In this document: positions 43,712 to 51,503 of the stretch, in pieces
How the letters are laid out: every line of letters begins with the position of its first letter
Position numbering within the stretch: position 1 is the first letter of the stretch
DNA from: Candidatus Nanohalococcus occultus
GTDB taxonomy: Archaea; Nanohalarchaeota; Nanosalinia; Nanosalinales; Nanosalinaceae
Assembly: GCF_029207735.1 (NCBI RefSeq)
Contig: NZ_CP104395.1
Coordinates: 884,352-948,351, forward strand
Length of the DNA: 64,000 bases
Direction of reading: 5' to 3'
Notes under the pieces: model-generated
Told to the model about the DNA's origin: nothing
The model's database searches: none
What the model saw: only the letters and a program-made list of their open reading frames with translations
Program-made: the position numbers and the translations under genes

Positions 43712-44518
43712 GTGAAAGGCAAAATAGACGGCGGAAAAATAGCAGCAGAGATAGAAAAAGAGCTGGAAAAAACGGATAGAAAGCCCCGGCTGGAAATAGT
43801 TCTGGTAGGCGACCATGAGGCATCCCGAACCTTTGTAAACGAGAAACTGGAGTTAGCTCAGAAAATAAACTTCGAAGCACATCTAACAGAGCTAGCCGAA
43901 GACGTAGATGAAAGAAAACTCCTGAAAAAAATCGAAGAGTTCAACAAAGATCAGAAAATAGACGGTATACTAATACAACTGCCTCTACCGGACCACATAG
44001 ATGAGAACAAAGTTTTCTCAACTTTATCACCTCGGAAAGACGTTGACGGACTAACACCTGAGAATCTAGGGAAGTTAGTGCGTGGAAATCCAGCAATTAG
44101 ACCCGCAGCAGTCGAAGGCATACTTACACTACTTAAAGCCAGAAACATAGAACTTAAAAGTGAAAACATAGTTGTTGTCAACAACTCTGTGCTTATAGGC
44201 CGGCCTCTAGGCCTGAGCCTTGGTCAGGAAGGCGCTACTGTGACTTTATGCCATGAGAAAACCGAGAACCTGGGAGCGCATCTGAGTTCAGCGGACATAA
44301 TCGTGACTGCGACAGGAAAACAGAGTCTAATCGAACCTTCGGACGTGGAAACCGACTGCGTTGTGATCGATGCCGGATACGAATCAGGTCAGGGAGACAT
44401 ACCGAACCCCGAGGAATTTGCTCGTAAATCGCTGATAGCTCCGGTTCCGAACGGTCTCGGACCTGTAACAGTTGCTTGTACGATGAAAAACCTGTTAAAG
44501 CTCCACAGAAACCTTTAA
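43712..44518 (+). CDS. folD: FolD, methylene-THF dehydrogenase/cyclohydrolase
   Basis: 268 aa from GTG 43712, the start that gives the usual N-terminus (KGKIDGGKIA). Interconverts 5,10-methylene-THF and 10-formyl-THF with NADP. Motifs: ASRTFVNEK (the catalytic Lys is present; the conserved Tyr of YVxxK is Phe here), QLPLPDHIDENKVFSTLSPRKDVDG, and the dinucleotide motif NSVLIGRPLG. It faces the formyltransferase gene, which needs its product. Stop overlaps that gene by 4 nt. Confidence 0.93.
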   Translation: MKGKIDGGKIAAEIEKELEKTDRKPRLEIVLVGDHEASRTFVNEKLELAQKINFEAHLTELAEDVDERKLLKKIEEFNKDQKIDGILIQLPLPDHIDENKVFSTLSPRKDVDGLTPENLGKLVRGNPAIRPAAVEGILTLLKARNIELKSENIVVVNNSVLIGRPLGLSLGQEGATVTLCHEKTENLGAHLSSADIIVTATGKQSLIEPSDVETDCVVIDAGYESGQGDIPNPEEFARKSLIAPVPNGLGPVTVACTMKNLLKLHRNL

Positions 44519-45180
44519 TCTGCTTTATGTATGTTTAAATCTAGGTAGTACCGTTGACCGTCTTTCTCAAAGTAAGCAGTGTTTTCCCCGTCGAAGCTGA
44601 GTCCGCGCAGCCTATCGATTAACTCTCCGGCCTTCATTCTTTCATTAAGATCGATCTCAGATAACTCTTCTAGTTCTTTGCTGTAATGGACGTTACCTTC
44701 CTCGAGCTGCTGTTTTTCAGCTCTGATTCCTTCCTTGATTCTCGGCCAGAACTCCTTGAACTGCTCGAACTGTGCGTTCATTAAACGATCTCTAAGCGTT
44801 TTAGCAGTATCATCAGGTCTTATATCGATTTTTTCCTTGGCTATAACCGGACCTTCATCTATCTCCGGAACCATATAATGGATTGAGACCCCTGCGACCG
44901 TTTTCTCAACTATAGGCCAGATATAAGGATGGGAACCGCGGTTGAAGGGCAGATACGACGGATGGAGATTCACTATTCCTTTTTCAGGAACCTCAATTAT
45001 TTCCTCCGGTACCTTGTGTTCGAAGCCTGCTGAGATCGCTATCTCAGGTTTGATCTGTTTAATCCGTTTTAGTTGTTCTTTCTCTGTTATCTCAGCTTCT
45101 ATCTGTACGTCTTCTTGATCTTTTAGCCATTCAAGGACTTTTTGACCGGCCTCGTTCATCCCGAGGAAAACTACATCCAT
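44515..45180 (-). CDS. Formyltransferase family protein, probable sugar N-formyltransferase
   Basis: 221 aa from ATG 45180. Folate-dependent formyltransferase: ISAGFEHKVPEEI, NLHPSYLPFNRGSHPYIWPI (substrate loop with His) and IDEGPVIAKEKIDI. It lacks the methionyl-tRNA-specific C-terminal domain, and archaea start with unformylated Met; the RGSHPYIWPI wording is seen in sugar N-formyltransferases. In the glycan island it probably formylates an amino sugar using 10-formyl-THF from FolD. Residues up to 45207 are open but lack a good start. Confidence 0.82.
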   Translation of the reverse strand: MDVVFLGMNEAGQKVLEWLKDQEDVQIEAEITEKEQLKRIKQIKPEIAISAGFEHKVPEEIIEVPEKGIVNLHPSYLPFNRGSHPYIWPIVEKTVAGVSIHYMVPEIDEGPVIAKEKIDIRPDDTAKTLRDRLMNAQFEQFKEFWPRIKEGIRAEKQQLEEGNVHYSKELEELSEIDLNERMKAGELIDRLRGLSFDGENTAYFEKDGQRYYLDLNIHKAD

Positions 45181-45261
45181 GGCTGGTTGTTCTAGGTGAA
45201 GATTCAAGTCCGTTTACCCATAGGCTGGGAACTGATAAGTGCTTGATACAGAACCATTGGT

Positions 45262-46782
45262 GTGAGCGACTCCGATCACGACATACTTGATAGCCTGGTG
45301 AAAGGTGCCGGCTGGACAGCTATAGGAATAGTTGTCTCGAAGTTCCTCAGCTATCTTTACCGGGCGGCAATAGCCCGTTTTGTCGGCCCAGAAGCATATG
45401 GAACCCTGTCGCTCGGAATAATGATCGTAAGCTTCGCAACCACTATCTCCGTTCTAGCCTTAAACAGCGCGATAAAGAACTTCGTGCCAAAGTACCGGGC
45501 GGAAAACGACGAAGGTGCGATAAAAGGAATAGTAACTTCGGCATTCGAAATATCGCTTCCCGTATCGCTTCTAGCCTCGGCTTCAATATTTTTACTCGCA
45601 GAGAAAATCTCTCTAGGCATCTTCAACGCACCAAACCTGATACCTGTCTTGAAAGTGTTCGCACTCGTACCACCATTCGCGGTAATATCTCAACACAGCT
45701 TCGCGCTAACGCTTGCCTACAGAAAAGCCAAGTACGAAGTACTGACACGTAGAGTTTTACAGAACGTAATACAGCTACTAGTTTCGGTAACACTCATAAT
45801 AGGCAGTCTAGGCGTTGTAGGCGCAGCCATTGGCTGGCTGGCTGGCTCAGCTTTCAGCGCCGTGATCGGACTCTACATCATGGAAAAGAAGTTCGGACCA
45901 GTACTCACAAGCAAAATAAAGGGCCGAAGAGAGTACAGCAAGATCTTCCATTACTCATACCCGTTGGTTCTTTCCGGAGCAATCGCCACAGTTCTAGGAT
46001 GGACCGACACCGCATTTATTGGATACTACATGGATGAAAGCGCCGTAGGACTCTACAACGCAGCCTTACCAACCGCGTTCCTGATGATGATGCCTTACAC
46101 TGCTTTTTCCACACTGGCAATGCCTTCGATGAGCGAGGTCCTGGAAAGAGACGATAAAAGCCTGTCAAAAATCCTCAAGACCCTGACACGCTGGACATTC
46201 ACCGTCAGCTTCCCGATGTTCGTTTTGATGGCTCTTTTCTCCGAGCAAGTACTCCACATACTGTTCGGAGCGCCTTACAGAGAAGCCGCCTTGAGTTTGA
46301 CAGTTCTATCGTTCGGATATCTTTACTCAACAGCAGTAGGACACTTGGACAACGTCATCAAAGCCCTGGATCACACCGACATACTGTTCAAAAACGCATT
46401 AATCAACTTCGTTGTAAACGTAGGTTTGAACATCTACCTAATCCCTCTTTACGGAATCGTCGGCGGAGCAATCGCAACAACAGTCTCGATAATAGTCGCC
46501 GAAACAATGCTCCTAGTAGAAGTCTATCACTTCAAGAAAGTCTACCCATTCAGCAAAGACAGCGTTAAACCCGTCCTAGCCGCCGTACCCGCGCTCTTGA
46601 TAGTCTATGCTGGTTTGAACCTCGCTTTCGAGACCGTGCCTCTCTGGGCCTTGATACCCGGTGCGACAGTCTTCACTCTAATCTACGGAGTTGGTGTCTT
46701 GAAAACAGGTTTGCTGAAAGACGAAGAGCTTGAAAGAATAAAGAAAGAAGGAAAAAAGATAAGAGAGCGTTTGAAGAGATAA
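45262..46782 (+). CDS. Polysaccharide flippase, MATE/Wzx superfamily
   Basis: 506 aa, 14 TM helices, GTG start at 45262. Opening KGAGWTAIGIVVSKFLSYLYRAAIARFVGPEAYG is typical of O-antigen/Wzx-type flippases, as is the repeat AFIGYYMDESAVGLYNAA. It would flip lipid-linked glycans across the membrane for AglB or the surface polysaccharide. It lies divergent to the formyltransferase, with the CysD-like gene 9 nt downstream on the other strand. Confidence 0.9.
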   Translation: MSDSDHDILDSLVKGAGWTAIGIVVSKFLSYLYRAAIARFVGPEAYGTLSLGIMIVSFATTISVLALNSAIKNFVPKYRAENDEGAIKGIVTSAFEISLPVSLLASASIFLLAEKISLGIFNAPNLIPVLKVFALVPPFAVISQHSFALTLAYRKAKYEVLTRRVLQNVIQLLVSVTLIIGSLGVVGAAIGWLAGSAFSAVIGLYIMEKKFGPVLTSKIKGRREYSKIFHYSYPLVLSGAIATVLGWTDTAFIGYYMDESAVGLYNAALPTAFLMMMPYTAFSTLAMPSMSEVLERDDKSLSKILKTLTRWTFTVSFPMFVLMALFSEQVLHILFGAPYREAALSLTVLSFGYLYSTAVGHLDNVIKALDHTDILFKNALINFVVNVGLNIYLIPLYGIVGGAIATTVSIIVAETMLLVEVYHFKKVYPFSKDSVKPVLAAVPALLIVYAGLNLAFETVPLWALIPGATVFTLIYGVGVLKTGLLKDEELERIKKEGKKIRERLKR

Positions 46783-46791
46783 AGAGCCGGC

Positions 46792-47709
46792 CTACATGTA
46801 GCCGAGCTGTCTTAGCTTATCCATAATCTCCTTATCGTCCTTGTTCTGCGCTCTACCTGCACGTTCCTTCGTGTTCTCGACGTCCTGTAGCCATGCCGGG
46901 ATCTCATCTGACTTATCGGTTGAAACCTCGGATCCAAGGCTTCTGAACCCGGCCCAGTACTTCGGACTGATAGGCAGATCAGCTTTGGTTAAACCGTTCG
47001 GAAGATCTTCTTCCGTCTCCGGATAATCACCGCTCTTTTCGAATGCTTCGACAGTATCCGGCAACATGTGATGCCAGGTTACATCCCATACCTCGCGTTC
47101 ATCGAACTGAAGAATCGGGTGAACCCTTGTGTGATCAGGATCGTTTCTAGGAGAGTAAAACTCCTCGTTGCCCCGGGATTCGTGTTCATCCCAGCGAACG
47201 CCGTTGATAACCGCTTTAATGCCGTGATTTTCCAGCAGCTGGTTCATAGGAACAGTTTTCAGAAGATGGTTTCCTGCTTCTGTGTCCATCAGCCAAGGAA
47301 CCTCCTCGTAGTCTCCGACACGGTCAGCTTCCCTCTGGTTACGTTCGCTTAGCTCTTCGACAGCCACTTTATCGCCCGGTTTCTCGGCTTTTTCGATCAG
47401 GTCTTCGTTTTTCGCGACCATGACCTCGAATCCCCATTCGGCTGCGATATCTTCGACGTACTGTTCGATCTCATCGAAGTGCTGGCCGTGATCAACAAAC
47501 ATGAACCGCGGTTTCTCGAAACCTTCCTTTTCACAGACTCTTTTTACAAGCCATGCGGTCAAAGTAGAGTCCTTACCGCCGGTGAAACCAATAACAACCT
47601 CATCCGTCTCATTTTCTTCCAGTGCTTGTTTTACAACTTCCTCTCCCGCTCTGATTTTAGCTTTGATTGGTGCGTTCTCGATCTCTTCACGTGTGACAGG
47701 TGCTTCCAT
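46792..47709 (-). CDS. PP-loop ATPase of the PAPS reductase/CysD family
   Basis: 305 aa. ATP pyrophosphatase motif TGGKDST (residues 43-49), VDHGQHFDEI, the RWDEHESRGNEEFYSPRNDPDHTRVHP region and VWDVTWHH fit the CysD/PAPS reductase group, including the C-terminal VENTKERAGR...GYM tail that parallels the ERQGR...GYF ending of CysD. No CysN (GTPase) or CysC gene is in view, so ATP sulfurylase activity is not assured; other adenylating roles are open. Closely preceded by a small RHH gene that shares its C-terminal peptide. Confidence 0.82.
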   Translation of the reverse strand: MEAPVTREEIENAPIKAKIRAGEEVVKQALEENETDEVVIGFTGGKDSTLTAWLVKRVCEKEGFEKPRFMFVDHGQHFDEIEQYVEDIAAEWGFEVMVAKNEDLIEKAEKPGDKVAVEELSERNQREADRVGDYEEVPWLMDTEAGNHLLKTVPMNQLLENHGIKAVINGVRWDEHESRGNEEFYSPRNDPDHTRVHPILQFDEREVWDVTWHHMLPDTVEAFEKSGDYPETEEDLPNGLTKADLPISPKYWAGFRSLGSEVSTDKSDEIPAWLQDVENTKERAGRAQNKDDKEIMDKLRQLGYM

Positions 47710-47720
47710 AATATCAGTTT

Positions 47721-47909
47721 TCAGAGATAGCCTAACTGTCGAAGCTTAGATGCGATTTCCTTAGCTTCGTCTTCATCTACTTCTTCATTCTCTTTTTCAT
47801 TATTTGATAGCTCCTTCAGCTTGTCCTGAACAAACCTCGAGAGATTAATATGGTTCTCATCAACAAACTCAGCTAGTTCATCCGGTAGCGAAATAGTTTT
47901 TCTAGCCAT
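47721..47909 (-). CDS. Small ribbon-helix-helix-like protein with CysD-type tail
   Basis: 62 aa. Residues 3-36 (RKTISLPDELAEFVDENHINLSRFVQDKLKEL) are a short RHH domain, then an acidic linker and a tail KEIASKLRQLGYL. The next gene ends KEIMDKLRQLGYM, nearly the same peptide in different codons. The pair is an operon with 11 nt between. A palindromic site TATAC-N9-GTATA lies just upstream of its ATG, a candidate own operator. Confidence 0.75.
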   Translation of the reverse strand: MARKTISLPDELAEFVDENHINLSRFVQDKLKELSNNEKENEEVDEDEAKEIASKLRQLGYL

Positions 47910-47911
47910 AT

Positions 47912-47930
47912 TATACTTAAGTTATGTATA
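47912..47930. promoter_or_regulatory. Inverted repeat upstream of the small RHH gene
   Basis: Arms TATAC (47912-47916) and GTATA (47926-47930) around nine bases, two bases from ATG 47909 and between divergent genes. Suitable for an RHH dimer or tetramer; it overlaps the TATA region, so binding would block transcription. Confidence 0.4.
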
Positions 47931-48000
47931 GTATTTAAAGCTGGTTTTCTTGAGACAACCCTCACCTCATAAAGATCGGCACAACATCCATCATCATAAG

Positions 48001-48918
48001 ATGAATATCGCAGTTACTGGAGGAGCAGGATTCATAGGATCCCACCTAGTAGAAGAACTGATTAAAGACGGCCATAATGTAAAAATCATTGACAATTTAA
48101 GCTCGGGAAAAAAGAGCAATGTTCCAGAGAAGGCCGAGCTGATCCGGAAGGATATCAAAGAAGACAACTTATGTGATGAATTTGAAGATCTCAGCACTGT
48201 TTTCCATTTCGCAGCCAACCCCAAAGTCAATACTTTTCCAGAAGATAGAGACAAAGATTTCGAAGAGAATCTGGGAGGTGTTAAAAATGTAGTCGACGCA
48301 GTATGCGAAACACATGTTGAGAACCTAATATTTGCATCTTCAAGCGCAGTCTATGGAGAAAACGCAGAAATACCAACCTCGGAAAGTTCAGAAATGAACC
48401 CTATCTCAATGTATGCTGCCACAAAGTGTGGCGGAGAACATATCTGCCAAGTCTACTCTAAAACGTTCAACTTCGATCTTACAATAGTACGGTTGGCAAA
48501 CATCGTCGGCGGAAGAAATCGGAAAGGAGTAGTTTACGATTTCCTCCAGAAGATAAAAGAAAACCCCGAAAAGCTCACTATACTTGGAAATGGAAAACAG
48601 AAGAAGTCTTATCTTCACGTTTCCGACGCAGTCTCTGGTATAATGACGGCTTGGAAATCAGACGACGTCATATTTAACATCGGATCTGAAGACGCCATAG
48701 AGGTAGATACAATAGCCGACATAATATCCGATGAACTAGAAGAAGATCCCGAATACGAATACACGGGAGGAGAAAAAGGGTGGAAAGGCGACGTACCAGA
48801 GATGCGTCTAAGCATAGAAAAGCTGAAGGCAGAAGGATGGAATGTAAAAAATAAGTCCAGAGAGTCTGTCAGACGAGCTGTACAGAATCAAGAGTCAGAC
48901 TCAAAAGGTTCGATCTAG
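48001..48918 (+). CDS. NAD-dependent nucleotide-sugar epimerase
   Basis: 305 aa from ATG 48001. Extended SDR with TGGAGFIGSHLVEEL, DNLSSGKKSNVP, FHFAANPKV, Ser/Tyr site SSSAVYGENAEIPT and MYAATKCGGE, and the ending YLHVSDAVSGIMTAW. Probably a 4-epimerase or related enzyme for the nonulosonic-acid or N-glycan sugars. It runs with the NeuB fusion 11 nt downstream. The frame opens further upstream at TTG 47950, which adds an unconserved peptide. Confidence 0.9.
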   Translation: MNIAVTGGAGFIGSHLVEELIKDGHNVKIIDNLSSGKKSNVPEKAELIRKDIKEDNLCDEFEDLSTVFHFAANPKVNTFPEDRDKDFEENLGGVKNVVDAVCETHVENLIFASSSAVYGENAEIPTSESSEMNPISMYAATKCGGEHICQVYSKTFNFDLTIVRLANIVGGRNRKGVVYDFLQKIKENPEKLTILGNGKQKKSYLHVSDAVSGIMTAWKSDDVIFNIGSEDAIEVDTIADIISDELEEDPEYEYTGGEKGWKGDVPEMRLSIEKLKAEGWNVKNKSRESVRRAVQNQESDSKGSI

Positions 48919-48929
48919 GAAATTTATTC

Positions 48930-50804
48930 ATGAAAATAGGAACAAAAGAAATTTCTGAGAACTCCGACCCCTACATTATAGCGGAGGCAGGAATCAACCA
49001 TAATGGAAGCATACAAACCGCTAAAGAATTGATCGATGTCGCAAAGAATTCTGGTGCTGACGCAGTCAAGTTCCAAAAGCGAGAGTTAGAGGAAACCTAT
49101 GTAGAAGACATTGTGAAAGACCCCGCGATCGCGGAAATGGGCGTCGAATACACAGTCTCCAATCTGAAGGAAGTTGTTCTCTCAGACGCTCAGTTCAGAG
49201 AGCTGGCAGAGTATGCCAGGAACGCAGGAATAGACTTTCTCTGCTCACCCTGGGACGAATCAAGTGTCGAATTTCTGGAAAGCATTGACATGCCTGCCTA
49301 CAAGATCGGTTCTCCTGATATGACTAACTTTGTCTTATTGGAGAAAATCATAGAGACTGAAAAACCCATCATAATATCGACTGGTATGTCAGATGAGGAA
49401 GAAATAGACAAGACAGTTGATTTCTTAGAGCGACATAACGCCGAATTTGCTGTTCTACACTGCCGAAGCACCTATCCTGCGCCTTTCCACAATCTTAACC
49501 TCAACTTCATGAATAAGCTTATGGAAAAATACGATGCCCCTATAGGATACTCCGGCCATGAACGAGGAATAGCTATATCGGCGGCAGCAGCAACTATGGG
49601 CGCCTCCATTATAGAGAGGCACTTTACGCTCGACAGAACCATGGAAGGCCCCGATCACTCCGCAAGCCTAGAGCCAACAGGTCTAAAAAAGCTAGTAAGA
49701 GATATAGAAAACATAGAAGAGAGTAAAGGTAGCGAAGTCAGGTATATGACTCGTGGCGAATACAACAACCGCGTCTCACTGTCAAAAAGCCTTGTAGCTT
49801 CCAGAAAAATAGACAAAGGTCAAGAAATCAAAAGAGAAGATCTCACTGCTAAAAGCCCGGCTAAGGGAATTTCACCACAAGAACTCTACAATATCGTAGG
49901 CGAGAAAGCACAAAGAAACCTGAGTGAAGACCAGATTATACAGTGGGAAGATATTGAAAAGAAGGAAGAACGCAGGTACGACACCAGCCTGGAAGACTGG
50001 GGCGTGGTTGTACGGTTCTCAGATATTGAAGGCAGCGACTGGGGCGATCCTGACGTCTATGAGTTCAGAGTAAACGGAGCAGATCTCGAAGAAGAAATAG
50101 AAATATCAGACCACAAAGACAAAAGGTTGACAGTACATGCCCCAGAACAGAAGGGCCACGACATAGTGGATCTCAGCTCAACAACAGAAGACGAAAGGAA
50201 AAGAGCTGAAGAAATAATCCAGAATCTGATAGACAAAGTCCGGAACGAGATAAAACCCCACTTTTCCAAAGAAAACGACCCGATGATTGTGATCCACCCT
50301 GGCGGAATCACCAGTGAGAAAATGGTTTTAGATCAGACCGAAGAAATGAACAAACAGCTCGCTAAAACCATGGACAACCTAGACGACGAAGGCGTCGAAC
50401 TCCTACTGGAGAACATGCCTCCGCTGCCATGGATTTACGGAGGACAGCAGTACCACAACAACTTTATGCGCGCAGACGAGATCGCAGAATACTGTGAAAA
50501 ACACAACCAGAAAATCTGCTACGATACAGCACACGCCAAACTCTGGTGTAACTACTCAGACACCAGTCTGAAAGAACACATGGAAAAACTCAAACCACAT
50601 ATCGAATACCTACATATCGCAGACGCAGCAGGAGTAGACGGAGAAGGATTACAGATAGAAGAAGGAGAAATAGACTGGAAAGAACTGGCGCCAATCCTCA
50701 ACACTCTTAACGTACCGAAGACAACAGAGATATGGAGAGGACACGAAAAAAATGCAGAAGGATTCAAAAAAGCAGCAAAGAGGCTTGAGAACTTTTTGAA
50801 TTAA
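48930..50804 (+). CDS. NeuB-type nonulosonate synthase fused to a TIM-barrel (xylose-isomerase-like) domain
   Basis: 624 aa. Residues about 1-265: NeuB barrel condensing PEP with an amino sugar (IIAEAGINHNGSI, ADAVKFQKRE, KIGSPDMTN, GYSGHERG, HFTLDRTMEGPDHSASL). Residues about 280-345: SAF antifreeze-like domain (SKSLVASRKIDKGQEIKREDL). Residues about 355-624: AP-endonuclease-2/xylose-isomerase-type barrel (IVIHPGGIT, LLLENMPPLPW, CYDTAHAKL, YLHIADAAG). The second barrel could be an epimerase or isomerase making the NeuB substrate. Part of a sialic-acid-like pathway with NeuA opposite. Confidence 0.9.
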   Translation: MKIGTKEISENSDPYIIAEAGINHNGSIQTAKELIDVAKNSGADAVKFQKRELEETYVEDIVKDPAIAEMGVEYTVSNLKEVVLSDAQFRELAEYARNAGIDFLCSPWDESSVEFLESIDMPAYKIGSPDMTNFVLLEKIIETEKPIIISTGMSDEEEIDKTVDFLERHNAEFAVLHCRSTYPAPFHNLNLNFMNKLMEKYDAPIGYSGHERGIAISAAAATMGASIIERHFTLDRTMEGPDHSASLEPTGLKKLVRDIENIEESKGSEVRYMTRGEYNNRVSLSKSLVASRKIDKGQEIKREDLTAKSPAKGISPQELYNIVGEKAQRNLSEDQIIQWEDIEKKEERRYDTSLEDWGVVVRFSDIEGSDWGDPDVYEFRVNGADLEEEIEISDHKDKRLTVHAPEQKGHDIVDLSSTTEDERKRAEEIIQNLIDKVRNEIKPHFSKENDPMIVIHPGGITSEKMVLDQTEEMNKQLAKTMDNLDDEGVELLLENMPPLPWIYGGQQYHNNFMRADEIAEYCEKHNQKICYDTAHAKLWCNYSDTSLKEHMEKLKPHIEYLHIADAAGVDGEGLQIEEGEIDWKELAPILNTLNVPKTTEIWRGHEKNAEGFKKAAKRLENFLN

Positions 50805-50816
50805 GAAACCTATAAA

Positions 50817-51503
50817 TTAGCCAGTATGAAACACCACATTTTGCCCTACAGCTCGCGTTATTTCTAGATCATCAGGAGTGTCTATCTCGAAACTGTGTGT
50901 TTCCGGCATCTGATGAGCGCCTATTTTACCCCCCAAACGACATTCCTTCTCCTCAAGTATTTCTGTTTTAAACACATAGATAGATCCGTTCTCTTGATAT
51001 CGTTTCTCAAGATCCTGTCTTCTCTTTCGAGTTTGTGGAGAGTAATTTATAGACTCAAATCCGTTTCTGCCCTTTTCCCAGTAAAAGCTGTGATCTTCGC
51101 ATACTGAGAGAGCAGAGTCGTATCCTCCCTCACTAACAAGCTTTGCCGTTTCATCAATATCATTCCGTCTTCTTAGAGGTGAGGTACATTGGAGCAAGGT
51201 CATAATATCAGGATCCATATTCTCTTCCTCTCTAATATGTTCGAGCGCATGCAGTAATGCAGATTCTGTAGTGGCTTCATCCCCCGCAATTTCCTCTGGC
51301 CTATCAATTATTTTTGCACCCGCCTCCTTGCTTATTTCAGCAATATCCTCAGAATCTGTGGAAACATAGATACCATCCAGACAGCTGCTATCGCGGGCTT
51401 GATTTATAGTGTGCTCAATAAGAGGTTTACCTAGGAAATCGACTATGTTCTTCTTTTTTATTCCTTTGCTGCCTCCTCGCGCAGGTATGATAGCTACGTT
51501 CAA
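50817..51503 (-). CDS. neuA: Acylneuraminate (CMP-sialic acid type) cytidylyltransferase
   Basis: 228 aa. Activates a nonulosonic acid with CTP. Family opening IIPARGGSKGIKKKNI (CTP loop), STDSEDIAEI, LLQCTSPLRR, and a C-terminal SFEIDTPDDLEI. The motifs are complete. The product is the donor for a sialyl-type transferase; the gene overlapping it upstream (51500) is a candidate. Confidence 0.92.
   Translation of the reverse strand: MNVAIIPARGGSKGIKKKNIVDFLGKPLIEHTINQARDSSCLDGIYVSTDSEDIAEISKEAGAKIIDRPEEIAGDEATTESALLHALEHIREEENMDPDIMTLLQCTSPLRRRNDIDETAKLVSEGGYDSALSVCEDHSFYWEKGRNGFESINYSPQTRKRRQDLEKRYQENGSIYVFKTEILEEKECRLGGKIGAHQMPETHSFEIDTPDDLEITRAVGQNVVFHTG

Noticed and set aside
44515..45180. 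Methionyl-tRNA formyltransferase
   Set aside because: No C-terminal tRNA-binding domain, and archaea initiate with unformylated methionine; a sugar formyltransferase fits the island better.
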